A stretch of DNA of 64,000 nucleotides from Sphagnum magellanicum. Lineage: Eukaryota; Streptophyta; Sphagnopsida; Sphagnales; Sphagnaceae. Where the stretch lies: assembly GCA_021904315.1 (NCBI GenBank), contig CM038908.1, forward strand, positions 29,440,001 through 29,504,000, in the 5' to 3' direction. The position numbers and the translations under genes are program-made. Below the pieces are notes generated by a model. It saw only the letters and a list, made by a program, of their open reading frames with translations. It was not told the DNA's origin and ran no database searches. The first letter of the stretch is position 1; each line of letters starts with the position of its first letter. This document shows positions 38,571-51,338 of the stretch, piece after piece.

Positions 38571-40045
38571 GAAAAGCAAAGGATGTTCATGGTAGGATTA
38601 TGTGAAACGAGGGAAGCTCATGGCTGATTTCTCTCTGTTTTAAGCCCTTCCATTGCAATTTTTGCAAGAGCAAGATCTTACCAAGAACAATTTGTGCCCC
38701 CACGCCAGGAATAACATATTTTGCCAAGCAAAAGCCCTAATTTAACAAACCAAAAAAAGTGTCCAAGGTCATTTTGTATTTGAATGCTCCTCCCCCACAC
38801 TAAAGATGCATCAACCAAAGAAACTTATGCCATTTGCCTGAAAAAACTTGTAATTTACAATGGGAAAGCCCTTTTCCAATGGGCCTTGGATAATGTTTGG
38901 GACCATGCTCATCAAATTAAAGTAGCCCTTGGGGAACATGCTTTACCTAATTGTTAACTTCCATGACTAATTTCTTGTGTTTTTGCATGGTTCATATTTT
39001 ATGAGGGTTTAACCAAGATAAAATAAACAAGTGGATTCCGTTGGTATCCCAAAAAAAATAAAGATGATGTAAAATATTCACAAATGTCATCACTAAATTG
39101 TTGTAAATTGATTTTTTTTGTTTAATAATCAAGGATACCATATTTGGTCACTTGTGTGCATTTATTTTAATTTAGAATTGTTTCAAAAATCTTTTTCTAA
39201 CTGCAAATATTTGTCAAAACTACTTTTCATAGTGTGGACTTTTGTTTGAAATATGTATCAGAATGTTATAATTACCCAAAAAAAGAAAATATTTATTTGA
39301 TGACTCCTTTCAATATACAATGATTTTTATATCATAACTTAATACATATATGTCACATTTTCTACCATAAAAGTAGGTTTAAATATCATATTGACCAATT
39401 AATTTCAAACATGTTTGTTTTAAGTTCCTCAAAGTCTATATTTAACTTACCATATGGCATAAACACAATGAAGGTAAAAGCATTTCATAAAAAAATTCAA
39501 AGAATTTTTTGAATCAACATTCTCGTGTTTATTTTTTAAATTGTTTTGTTTTGGGATATGCCACCATTTCTTTTTTATTTTCCCATGTTTTCACCCATTG
39601 GTGGATAAATATGTTTTGGCAATTGGTGTTGTGCATTGTCAACCACATTTGAAATCATAAATGACACCAAACACCACATTAAAAAAACATATACAATTAA
39701 TATGTATGCATGTGTCTACAATGTTCATATATATGTATATATAGATGCAAACACGATAATAGAAGGCAAAATAAATGTAACTAGTGCTAAATTTTTAATG
39801 TTTTAGTATCAAATTTTTATTAATGTTGTAATTCGTTCAAAAGCACTTATGACAATGTTTGTGATATATTATAAAAATATGTGATATCATTTGGAATGAA
39901 TATAACGAAAATAATTTTTTTATTTTGGAATACTCAATCTCTTGCATGGCTTATATGTGTATTGTGTAAATGTCAATCCACATCTCAATTACACAATTTA
40001 AGGGTAATCAAACAACAGTTGTAAATTTGAATCCTTATCATCTTC
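38571..40045. other. Intergenic DNA, nothing recognised
   Basis: AT-rich sequence without a supported gene. A few bases of direct repetition occur (TTAGTGGCACCTCTTGCCAATA and kin near 40145-40185), at the edge of the transposase fossil. Confidence 0.4.
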
Positions 40046-40049
40046 TATA

Positions 40050-40800
40050 ATCATATTGTTATGAAAAATCATGCAAGCATACATAATGTCCACCACTATT
40101 TACTAATCCAAAAGACAATGTCCTTCTTACATGGCTCTTGCCAATATTCAAAGTGGCACCTCTCATTAGTGGCACCTCTTGCCAATAGTGGACACAAAAA
40201 TTGACCATTTTGGATGCATGCCATTCACAAATAAATAATATTGCAAGTACTCCACACCATTCACCAATTATTTAAATTCATTTCTTGCACCCAAAAATAT
40301 GTTAACTACCGATGCACTTATATTTAAAACATTCAATGCATTGCCACCACTAGGCAATCTAAGTTATCATGCTAAATCCACAAACTCTTACAAAATAAAT
40401 GTTTTAAAGGTTATGGACTTATTTTTATTTTTTTCAATGCATTGGCCAACCTAATTTACATCACAATTCTCTCACCTATATTGCATGCAATCTAAAGAAA
40501 CAAACATTCCCATAAGCCCTTTCTTTGCATGAATGTGCAGTTGGCATTGCAAATCATCTGCTAGTGATTGTCTCAAGGACCTCACAAATTGCCCTTACAA
40601 ATCTCCTACACGCTAGCACTTTTTCCCTAGTGCAACACTATTTCATAACAAGGATTAATAATGATCCCATAAGCAAAGCATGCGGGTGGCAACAATCTAT
40701 TTCTACAGAGGCAATAAGTCCAATTGACCCATGGCATAGCGCTACATTTTGTTGCAACAACATGGGAGTGACCATAGACAACAAAGGGAGAGAGAGATGG
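40050..40800 (-). pseudogene. PIF/Harbinger-type transposase fossil
   Basis: Minus-strand blocks follow the family order. Near 40700-40520 comes AYGxxxDPCDEYC-like text decayed to FAYGIIINPC, then RRFVRAICEVLETITSRW and FAMPTA. Near 40400-40290 is the core around a decayed ALNVLN block. At about 40246-40184 is YLFVNGMHPKWSIFVSTI, matching the family's YYLADGIYPKW-FVK-I block, and near 40100 IMYACMIFHN, matching IMxACIILHN. The family is a DDE transposase that targets TWA sites with a Myb-like partner protein. Several stops and frame changes break it, and no inverted repeats or partner gene were found, so it is a dead copy. Confidence 0.7.
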
Positions 40801-40830
40801 AAAAGGAGAGGGAGGGAGGGAGGGAGGGAG
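40795..40830 (+). repeat. (GGGA)n-like purine microsatellite
   Basis: AGAGGGAGGGAGGGAGGGAG within a purine-rich run. A shorter GGAGGGAGG tract recurs at about 41150-41162. Confidence 0.9.
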
Positions 40831-42500
40831 CAGGCCACAAGATGAGAGAAAGATGAAGATGAAAGACTTGGTTGGCATTCGAGCATGGGGTAGTTTTTTG
40901 GCACTTGATGATGGTGCTTCACAACAACTTGGCAAAATTAACAAATAGATGTAAGGTGCTAGTGTGAATAATGGGTGGCATTGCTCTAACACCTCCCCAT
41001 AGGATTTAGGGTTTAGAGACCCTCCAGGCTGATTACAACCATATCACCTGCAATGAATGGGGAGCCTTCACCCTATATTTATTTTAAGCCCACCATCAAC
41101 ATTATTTGTGGAAATGGGACCTGAAAGAAACACCTCATGCAAGTGAATGGAGGGAGGGAGGAAGGGGTGGGGATTATATTAGAGCGTGTTGTCACAAGCA
41201 CCAAGTGTCCCTTTAGTATTAGAACAAGAGATTTGGAGAATGGGGGAAGAAAGGAGAGAATTGCAAAAGCTTGTACAAGTAATGGCCCCTGCTGCTCCTC
41301 ATGAGCAGAAGAGGTAACTGCCACACTTACTTACTTACTGCTAGCCGCCACAGCCAACCTTTGGCAACACATAATAATCAAATCATTCACTGGCTAACTT
41401 GTCACTTTGTTCATTAAAGCTCCGGCTAGCCACTGCCACTATCACTAGTATCTACTTAACTAACTACCTTCTATTTTGTTCTCTTCTTTGTTTTGAGTTG
41501 AGTTTGGTCACTAGTTTCATTTTTGTTCCAATTTATTATTCGCTCTCCTGCATATAAAAGAGTTAGTAACCCCACCACCTTTATCAAGTTTTGGAGCTTG
41601 TGTTTTTCTAACAAAAGTGGGAAATGGGAACGTTTTGTACTCTTTCTTTTAGGGTTCTATTTGTTTCTTGTTGGCCTTGCCTACCCAGGCAAAGGATATT
41701 GTGTTTAGATTCGTTATAGAGTGAGTATAGTAGCTTAATGGATTTTGACCCCTATGTTATAATAATAATAATAGGTCTATATTTATGTGAGGATCTTTTG
41801 AAAGATGATGTTTTGGGCTTGTGTTGAAACTTGAGATTAGTTGTTATAGAGTTATAATATCTTCTTGTAGGATTTTGGTTTCTTTAGAGGGTTTTTGGAA
41901 GATTATATTTTTGCATGGTGCAATATTTGAGTTTCCATAATTCTTCTTTTGCCTTAAGATACTTTTTAATGTAAATGGCAAGGCCATAATCTGACACACC
42001 CCTTGTTTACCAATATTTTAGAACCGATTTCAATTTTTAGGGTTCTAATTTTCACCCACTATTTTTTTTGTGGCGTTTTTTTTTTTTTTTTTTTTTTTGG
42101 GGTATTGTTCATTTTAGACTTTGAGTCCTCTTCCCCCCACCACCCCACCCTCAAGTCCCTAATTAACATTTTGTGGGGTATGGGACGGCCGCTACGTCAG
42201 TAGAGTTTACGTCAACTCATCATACTTACATGAGATGTAAGCATTAAGGTTAAGAAGGGAGGTAAGATGAGGTTCAAATCATGAGCACTAGGTATAAAAG
42301 TAAACTAGGTTACCTAGCACTATAAGTAATCATAAGGACTAAGGGTAATGTAAAGCCCTAGTGTGAGAGCATTCTCAGAATAAGTGGCCTAGGTTGAAAC
42401 TTGAGACGGTAGCCAAGTCTAACCTCACCTTTTGGGAATGGCATTCACTCATGGGCTTTATCCATCAGGCAAAGGTTATATGAACCAAAACATATGTAGA
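40831..42500. other. Intergenic DNA, nothing recognised
   Basis: It contains a T homopolymer of about 24 bases interrupted by few others near 42078-42100. No supported gene. Confidence 0.4.
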
Positions 42501-42800
42501 TCACCAACCATAGGAAGGAGAGTGTTCTTACACCTAACCCTAAAGAGGGGTAAGGACCTATGCCTATAAGTAGGTGTTAATCCCTCCCACTCTTTAGGAG
42601 TAGATGTGATATCCACCCTTTTCCCTAAGAGGATGTTCATGGATATAAGGTACCTTCCAAATATACTTGGGGAAAATTCTCCGGGTCCTTTGCAATACCC
42701 ATTTAGCAAATGTTATGGTTGTTATGGTAGTAGTAGTAGACCTATGACACTGAAGTATGGGGATTTTGGGGCGAACTTAGGGACTCCTACAGAGTGAGTA
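42500..42800 (+). repeat. Dispersed repeat, copy B
   Basis: Partner of the 38300-38570 copy in the same orientation, about 4.2 kb away. It is moderately diverged. Confidence 0.6.
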
Positions 42801-43439
42801 GAGTAAGCAGTTTGAGGGAACCAGATTATGCCATGTAAGTAAGTACTTTGTGTATTCCTGGAGTTGGTTAACTACCATTCTAGTGTCCCAATTGTTTGGT
42901 TAGACCCTGCTCTGATATTGCTAGTTCTACTAAATCTAAATTAACTTACTTGTTTGTTGCAAAGAGATAGATTTTGTCCTTCAAAGGGGTCTAATCTTTC
43001 TAATCTTATGGCAAAAGATTTTAGGTGGCTTTAATTCCAAAGGACATTAAGTGAATCGGTCCTTCAATTCAAAATTTAGTGTGAATAAGGTCTAAATGTA
43101 TTCAAATTTTATAGTGTGAATAAGGTCATCTAATATTCCCCTCTCTACTTGTCATGATGTATTACAACATATAAAAGTGTGGTGGCGGTTATTAAAAACT
43201 GCGCCAACCCACCCAGCCCCCTCCCGGCAGGGTATAAGGGCGGATCTTAGGGTTCATTATCACAAAAATCAAATACCCAGTCCCACTTACACAGTTATCA
43301 AAAAAAATATGTCTGGTTCCGATATGTAACTATGGTTCTCAAAATATTAAAACTCAACTAACCGCCCAAAGACCGGTGGTTATTTCCCGGGTTCTTTCGT
43401 AAACCCAGCAAGCAGTTTGTTTTGAGGTTTTGAAATAAG

Positions 43440-43590
43440 TGGAACCAGCGGTTCTTTGATTCTTTTTTTAAAAAACAACTATGCAACCGACGGTTCTTTG
43501 ATCCTATTTTTTAAAACTTTTGCAAGTGACGGTTCTTTGATTCTTATTTATAAAACTAGACAACCGACGGTTCTTTGATTCTGAATTTGT
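43440..43590 (+). repeat. Short tandem array, ~40-bp unit, four copies
   Basis: GGTTCTTTGATTCT or a close variant, preceded by CAACCGAC or CCAGC and followed by TTTTTTAAAA-like text, recurs at about 43450, 43492, 43531 and 43569 (spacing 42, 39, 38). Confidence 0.85.
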
Positions 43591-43869
43591 TTTCCAAATA
43601 CCAGTAATTGATGGCTATTAACAAAATCAAAGAAACTACAGAACAATGGTCTTAGGTCTCAAGTGCTTCTAGCTTGTTGCTATCCATCCTTGCTCTCCAA
43701 CTGCAGCCTAAACCCCATTTTACACATGCTACCAAAGGGATTTGTGCTCTTCTGTTAACAAGCTTAACCAGGACCTAGCCTTTTCTCAAATGGGAAGTGG
43801 TCCCAGAAATCAAGTTTGAGGTCTTGAGAATTTCAATGTTTATCATATTTCTGGAGTGTGAAATGTTCT

Positions 43870-44230
43870 ATCATCTATGTCCCGCATTTGCTGTTTGGTT
43901 GACACTTTTATGAGTTTCCATTGAAATATTTGACATTTTTATGCAAATTGTACTTGCACTAATGTGGCTTGTGCCATTGGCCCAAATGTGAACATGATTA
44001 TGTAATTGTTCAAAGTGTGAACAAGACCTTGATGAATCATGATAGAGTTCAATTAATTGGAAATTTTCAAAAAACAAATTAATTTCTCATGACAAAATTA
44101 CAAAAAATTCAATATCTTCCCCCACCTTAAGTCTAAAAAATTACAAAATCACCTCCAAGAAGTGCCACTTAGCAAGGGCTTTCAAGCAACACCAAGACCT
44201 TGCCTCAATTTCCCTAAAAGCTTTAGTTTT
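43870..44230 (+). repeat. Dispersed repeat, copy C
   Basis: Shares GTGCCATTGGCCCAAATGTGAAC, AAAATTCAATATCTTC..CACCTT and AAATCACCTC..A...TGCCACT with 47410-47640, in the same orientation and order. It is non-coding and the family is unknown. Confidence 0.65.
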
Positions 44231-47200
44231 GATTTTATGAAATTCTCAATGAAAAAATTGTTCAATATTGAATAACTCTTGCCTGTAAGTCTAGATGTTG
44301 TCACACCACCACCTTGGTGCACCCCTCCTCATTGAGGGCTTTCCAATAGTGAGGGCGGCCACCGTGGTTTGGGATATCTCAACATGACAAACAAAACATA
44401 GAAAACAAGCAAACTACCTTCATTAATATACATATGTTAGGCAAGGTTTTTTAATATCAAAAATATCACAACTTTTTTGTACCAATAGGTGATCTATGTA
44501 AATTTGCAAATAGAATCTGACAATGATATAGCATTGGCCAATAATGAACCCAAATCCTAATATTAGCTGTTCTGAATTTGCAATGTACTTGTGAATGTTT
44601 TCTTTCCTTCAATTGTAACAAAAGTTATTGATTACAATTACAAGCAACAAGCAATGGTCAAATCTACAGTAATTTAAAAAGGAAATCCGCCACGAATGCT
44701 AAATGAGATAGCTTAATTAACACCACCTAATCCCCATGCTAAACCCTGAATGGGTTTTCACAAAACCGACTAATAAATACCATTGTGAGTATGCAAAAGC
44801 CCTAAACCCTAGCCTTTACCTAACCTTCAGCTACTAGGGTTCCCAAGGGTTTTGTGGGAATGCAGTACTCGAGCATTTGTGGTTTCTTAAAAACATAACA
44901 CTTTGCAAATATATGACATGTACATATGAAATGTTCAATACACTATTTATGTCAAACTCTGAAATTTTGTATGCTAAATTTCGTTGTGGGTTTTTTTTTT
45001 TTTGGGTTAAAGGAAAATTCTCCCTCAAATCCAAAAGGCAGGCTAGACTGGCTCAAATCCTTCACTTTGAAAGGCAGGGTTTGACAGCAATCTTTCACTT
45101 GTGACCAGCAACACTTAGCCTACCTTGAAAATTGAATGCACCACTACCACCACTATATTAGGCCTGGGATGTGTGTGTTGACATCATGAGGCAGACTTGC
45201 TCAGAGTACTTCCATGTCTTGCAAAAACAAAACATTGCACACCATCACAATCTTCTCCTTGTTATGGCTTTGGAACAAAAAGGAGCAGCAGCATGACCCA
45301 ACAACCCCTGGAAAGAGAAAAAAGCTGCCTAAATCCAACAGGATGTATGTACATCATCCTGTGTCCAATGACCTATATGTGTAGAGGTATACGCCTTGGG
45401 ATCAGCTCAGCACAATGCTCAACATTTGGGTAGACCTGAAAACCTATGACAGATTGCATATTGGGATGATCCCATTTCAGAGCACCTGGTCAGATGGGAC
45501 TCAGAGGAAGGAAAGAAAAAGAAGGTATCCAGAGAACGAACAACACATGATTTGGGTAGAGTACGTCATTGAGTGATGAAACAAGATGCAGATACAGACC
45601 TATAAGAAGGTTAGTGTCCCACACCACAATAGCTAGACCATTCAGTTTAATTGGTGGAAAATACTACACTCTGATCAGCTTGTTACAAAGCGCTCGGACT
45701 TAGTAACATGTTCCTTATTTCCTCCCAATGGTCTTTGCTCTTCAGATTTCTTCAGGTGCATACATATGTGTGTAGTATCCCCTGGCATGAATCAATTCTC
45801 TCCTCATTAAGCAAACAAAAAGTACTGGATGTATGGACATTGGTTCACTTTTCTACCAGAAATTTTGGCATCTGGCGAGGGAGTGCTGTTTAACCAGGGT
45901 GCCTGGATTTGATCCAGATTAGCTTTAGGACGCTTGTGCTTCTCTAACTCTTGACAGAGATCTTCAGAGTAAGGCTAGTAACCAGTACTCAATGCCTGAT
46001 CAGTGGAGAGGGATCCTGCCTAACCTGATTACTGCTGAATCCTGCTTGTCATAAGACTGCACACCAGAACATGTTATAAGTACATCTGAACATGTGAATT
46101 TGTTAATGTGACCACATAAATTGGGTGAAGAGCATCATCGGGGAACTGACATTTTGTAGCCCCCTTTTTTGTCCAGTTTCACCAGTTGCCTATGACGTGG
46201 ATTCGATAAACCAGCACCCAGATACATGTCACTGTTAAAAACAAAAGAATCCGCCGCTTCCTCGGTTGCTTGTAATTCACTACAAATCCCCACCAATTTT
46301 TTGGGTTGTTTATAATATCACTTATTAATAACGTGTCCACCAGTTTTTTGGGGTTGCTTGTAATAACTATAGTATTCTGTACCAAGTCTAAATTTTAACT
46401 TTTCCCATACTAAAAATGTCCCCACAAAGAAGCCTCCCTACCAAAAACAAAAAGAAAATTAGATGGGTGAATGTATCACTGTGGGTGATGACAGGTTCAC
46501 AGTGGTCCCATGATATGAGAGTTGGGTTTGTGGGGGCTAAAACCTTGTGCGCTACAAAATGTGAGTGCAGATTGCTAATCCTCATATACTACATCCTCCC
46601 TGGATCTTATTCATTGGGACCATGAATTCACTCAAAGTCCAGTGAAATCACTTTATGAATAAAAAAAACACCTTTTGTTGTAATGTTTGGACAAGAAGAC
46701 TGAGTGCATAACAAGCTCACAGGAGACTGAAGTTTAGTTTGAGAGATAGACTTGTTGGTGGACAAGTGTTGAGAGGGTTTTGAGCAAATGGGTGCTCTGA
46801 ATAGCACTTTATGGGTTACCATAATCTGACCCATCACCACACAATATCAGTAAAGGAACTACTACTTACAGGAATTTATTATGAGGAGTGTTGGAGTTTA
46901 AGGAATCAGACCAGTAGTTGAGAACAAATTTTGAATTACCTAGTTAATGATACTGAGAGTAGTTAAAGAAGACCACAAGTTGAACAAGACCGAGCACCAT
47001 CTTGACCATTCTCCCACAAGTTGCTTTGTGATTAAGTTATAAGCTTTTCTGGCAAGACTGTTTACTGATCAATGTGTGTGTGTGTGTTTATTGCACGGCA
47101 TAAGAGATGAATCCATGGCTCAGTGATTGGTCAAGATCTTCTTACTATACGGTAAGGAAAAGACATCTAGCATGACATATCTATCGGTGAATTGAACCTG

Positions 47201-47400
47201 TGACAAAAACACTTCCATTGTGGCCATGCTGCTTTCCAACTTGTGGCCCATTGGCCGAATTCTTTAGCACATCATAATGACCAAGCAAATCGCTGCATGC
47301 AATTGATTGAACTATCAACATATCAGCCAAATATTGCTCGTACGAGGCAGAAAAAATAATGGGTGTGGATACTTCCATGGTTTATAGTTTATAAAACACT
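44231..47400. other. Intergenic DNA of higher complexity, no gene recognised
   Basis: The 45000-47100 part looks less AT-biased and less repetitive than its surroundings and could hold a decayed gene or a non-coding transcript, but no open frame, motif or splice-linked set could be supported. Confidence 0.35.
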
Positions 47401-47409
47401 AGTCTGGCC

Positions 47410-47640
47410 CGTGCCGTTTGGCCCAAGTGTGAACTTGTTACCCAATTAATTTTTCCCTTCCAAAATCATTTTAAAAATAATTTATATGAATTTTCATTGA
47501 AAAAAAATACTCAAAATTCAATATCTTCTTCACCTTTAATCTAAAAATTATGAAATCACCTCTGTAAAATGCCACTCATTAAAAGCTTTCCAACAATACC
47601 AAGAGGGTGCCCAAGTTTCCCTACAACCCCCTCCCCCAAC
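47410..47640 (+). repeat. Dispersed repeat, copy D
   Basis: Partner of 43870-44230; same orientation, shorter and diverged. Confidence 0.65.
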
Positions 47641-50600
47641 AATGCTAATGACAAAGGATCAAGGTTCTTTGACACATAGTTCAAATAGTTGTCCTATAGT
47701 TCAAGTCCAAAGCCATGAATCTTAGTTGGACATGACACTTGAATTTATCACATGATTTATCATAAGGTCAAGTAATTACGACGATCCAGAATTGTGTGTT
47801 GCTTGAAGATCGCAAGACCTGCCTACAATTGTCAAGAGCCTTGCATTGTCATTTTACCCCCTCAAAACATTTTCCTGTAACGGGAACATTTCATAGTGTT
47901 CCTGCCCCATGTCTAACCACAGTGGTCAGCTCCTTACTAACCATACACATGTATCTACATACCTAGTGGCAACCAAGTGCACTACCATTACCTAATTATG
48001 TATAGTAACTACTTACATTTCCTACCTACTTACCTATGATACCTACCTACTAGGTAGTGTGAGGTGGACTTAGGAGGGTTTATCCCATAGGTTACCAAGG
48101 CTCCCTATGGGTTACTTATACATGGTGCACTTGTCCATGCTGGGTATAAGTAACCCTTTCTGGGTCACATAATCCCAGAAATCTGTTTAGGCCATCACTG
48201 CCTCCTTCAAGAGTAACAAAAAACACTACCAGCTAATCCAAGTGCTGTTCACACAATGAAAGTCATCCATGTAAAAAAGTCCCTGAAACTGGAGCTTAGT
48301 AGCCTCAGTTTTAGTCCAAACTGGGGATGAGATTAAAAAAGGGGATGAAAAAAGTACAAAGGATAAAAAACTTCAGGCTAAATTCCTTTTCTCACCAAAC
48401 CTGGTCCTCTCAAAAGGAATTTTTTTACTCTCAGCCAAAAGAGTTTTCAAGTAGGTATTCAAAACTCATCAGCTAGCAAAAAAATTGGGTTAAATGGCCT
48501 TGAGCAAAACAAGAAGAAGATGTCATGCAAAAACATTATGAATGAATCAAGTCAGTAGTAGTAAATGAAGTTTTAAATGCTGACATTTTAGAGGGGTATT
48601 GTTGCCCTTAATTTTTGGCTCTTGAATTTTTTTCCTGCTAAGTTAGTTAAGAAGCCTTTAAAACACTTGTTTTGCAATCCAAGGTGCTTGCTTGTTTGAA
48701 CTTTGAACACCATTGGGTTCTACACCCACCCACCCAGCATGAAAACTGCTAAAATGGTGCTGAAATGATAAATGCTTAAAACCCAGCAAAGAGACCTAAT
48801 TTTTAAAAGTCCCTCTAAGACATTAAAGGGTTCATAGCTCATACCCATTTTCAGAAAGTTTTTAATGAATGAATGAATGAATACATTCAAGTTTTGGGTA
48901 CTTGGAACAATGAATTCTTTCAGTTTCAAAAACCATGTTTCAAACTACTAAAATTGTCAGAGTTTTTATCTTCAAACTTTTTCACCTATGGAAATATAAA
49001 TACCAACTTAATTACATGCCCTTGGAATGCCATAGATACCCTTAGGTTGCAAGTTTAGGGTTTGAGAAAATCCACATCCACTAATACCTAGTGGCCAAAG
49101 CAATGGAAATTAGGAATGGTTTTAGACAAAAGACTTGGAGGCTGGAGGTAGAGTGAACCAGCATTGACAAGAGAGAGCACCATGGGTCAGGATGGATGGT
49201 ATGTTTGATAGGGGAACAATATTTTTTCCATTGTATTACTGTCCCACAGCTAACCATGGAGGTTACCTATGTATTAACCAGGATGGGTTTGGTCCTTTGT
49301 CTTTAAGATAACCCCTGGTCCCGGTTTTGACATTAAATTATATTTTGGTAGATTCTCCAAAGATATATAACCACAATTGTCAATTTTTTTGGAAAAGCCA
49401 ATAACTAATCATAAAATTGTTAGGTTTTTATTAGTTATTTCATGGAAACCATATACTCTTTAAGGTTTTTGAAATATCTAGAATTGGAGGTTGTTTAATT
49501 TTGATTTTTTTCGAAGAATTAGAACTAGTGGTTTTTAAGAAACTTCAATTAACTACACAACATTGGTATAAACAAGTGTTGTGCATGTATATGTTTTTAT
49601 ACAGGAATATGATACGGGGTATTTAAACTCTACTTATTTTCCAAAAACTACAATTCATGTATGAAAACCAACCACAAACAAGATAAAAACAAACTTGGAC
49701 CCTAATACCAAGACCTAGTTACTATCAATATAAAAAATGAATCCCATAGTAAGAACATGTTTGCATGATTTTTATAAAAAAATTGATATTGGTATCACCT
49801 AGTATATTCAAAAGTTAATACTTGTGGGAACATTAGTATCTACCAGTGTCGTTCAATTTTTAATCTCAGAAAGAATTTGTGGTCTTAATTTTTTTTTTAA
49901 TTTTCTTTTATGAAACCTTTAGTCCGGACTTGAAACTAGTCTTTTAGATTTCTAAAACCTTAGGTTCTAATTTTTTCACAAATATAATAGACCTCTTTTT
50001 ATAATCACATTTTGTTTGTTTCACACATTTTTTGGTAACCATTCTTTTGAGTCATTATCACATTCATTAACAGCACAAAAATATTTGCAAAGCTTTTGTA
50101 ATAAATGTGACTATAATGAAGGAAATTTAAAGTAAATATTAAGATTTTATAAATTGTAATTCCTTTTGGCAATGTTAATATTGCTTTGTGTTAGAGTTGT
50201 GCAAACTAGCAACAACAAATCCAATTGAAGAAAAAAAAAAGAGAAAACAACTTTCTATTGTAAACAAACAAAAGATATGTGAACTTACCAAGAAAGCAAA
50301 AAAATCTTAATTAAAAAACTCTAGTTCACAAGATAAACAAGGAATTCAAACTCAACGTGAACCATCACATTAAAATAAACAAAAATTACAACCTTCTTAA
50401 AGTCTAATAATGCATATTAGAGCTTAGAATAAGTCACATAGAAAATTTAAACAATTATTGGCACCTTTATTTGAGAATAAAAAGGTTATTTTGCTATGTT
50501 TTTTTGCCTATAATCACAATCTTGTAATGGTTTGTGTGGAATCTAACTATACATGTTTAAATCAAAATTCATTAATGCCCCCAAAAAAGTGGTCACCAAG

Positions 50601-51299
50601 GGTGTGATTATAAAGGGTGTTTACTCTAATTTAAAGCTAGTGTAGTTTTTGTTGTATAATATTTGTTCAACTAGTGCACATAATTCAAAATAGAAATTAT
50701 GTAATATTAATTATGTACATCTAATCAAATGCAATAATCAATAGATTTTGTTCAATACAATTGAATGTATTTACTTAGTGAACTTGAATTTGGTTAAAAT
50801 GAATCAACACTCTTAGTTTAGATTCTAATTCAATTTTTGAAAAGAGTGATTTCTTAATTAAGTTCCTACTAGTTTTGAAACTTTTAATTCAAAAACTTTA
50901 AAATTTGACCTATAACTTAGACCTAAACTTGCTTAAATTTCAAAGCTTGCCAATATTAATATATACTTAAGTAGAAACCATTGAATGCCTTGCTTTAAAA
51001 AACACATACATTTCCTATTTACTTACCTTTGATATTTCACAATTACAAAAACATGATTGTGATGATTATACAATCAAGTCCATTTGGTTGAAATGACTAA
51101 CTATGTTTTAGTTTATTAAAATCAAATTTAAATATGTTTATTTTTATTTTTAAAAACTAATTACCTAGTCAAAATGGACAATATGTTCAACATGTGATGT
51201 ATGTGGCACTTTGTTGAATTGTCTGACTTGATTAATGTAATTAATGTTATTAAAATTGATCATCTAAATACGACTAATTACGACTATAATGTTACTTTT

Positions 51300-51302
<3 letters not shown>

Positions 51303-51335
<33 letters not shown>
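51303..51335 (+). repeat. (GT)n microsatellite
   Basis: About sixteen TG units after GATTG. Confidence 0.95.

Positions 51336-51338
<3 letters not shown>

Noticed and set aside
40627-40992. 121-aa minus-strand frame with Pro/Ser run
   Set aside because: The Pro/Ser run is the (GGGA)n microsatellite read backward; the PIF-like similarity lies in other frames.
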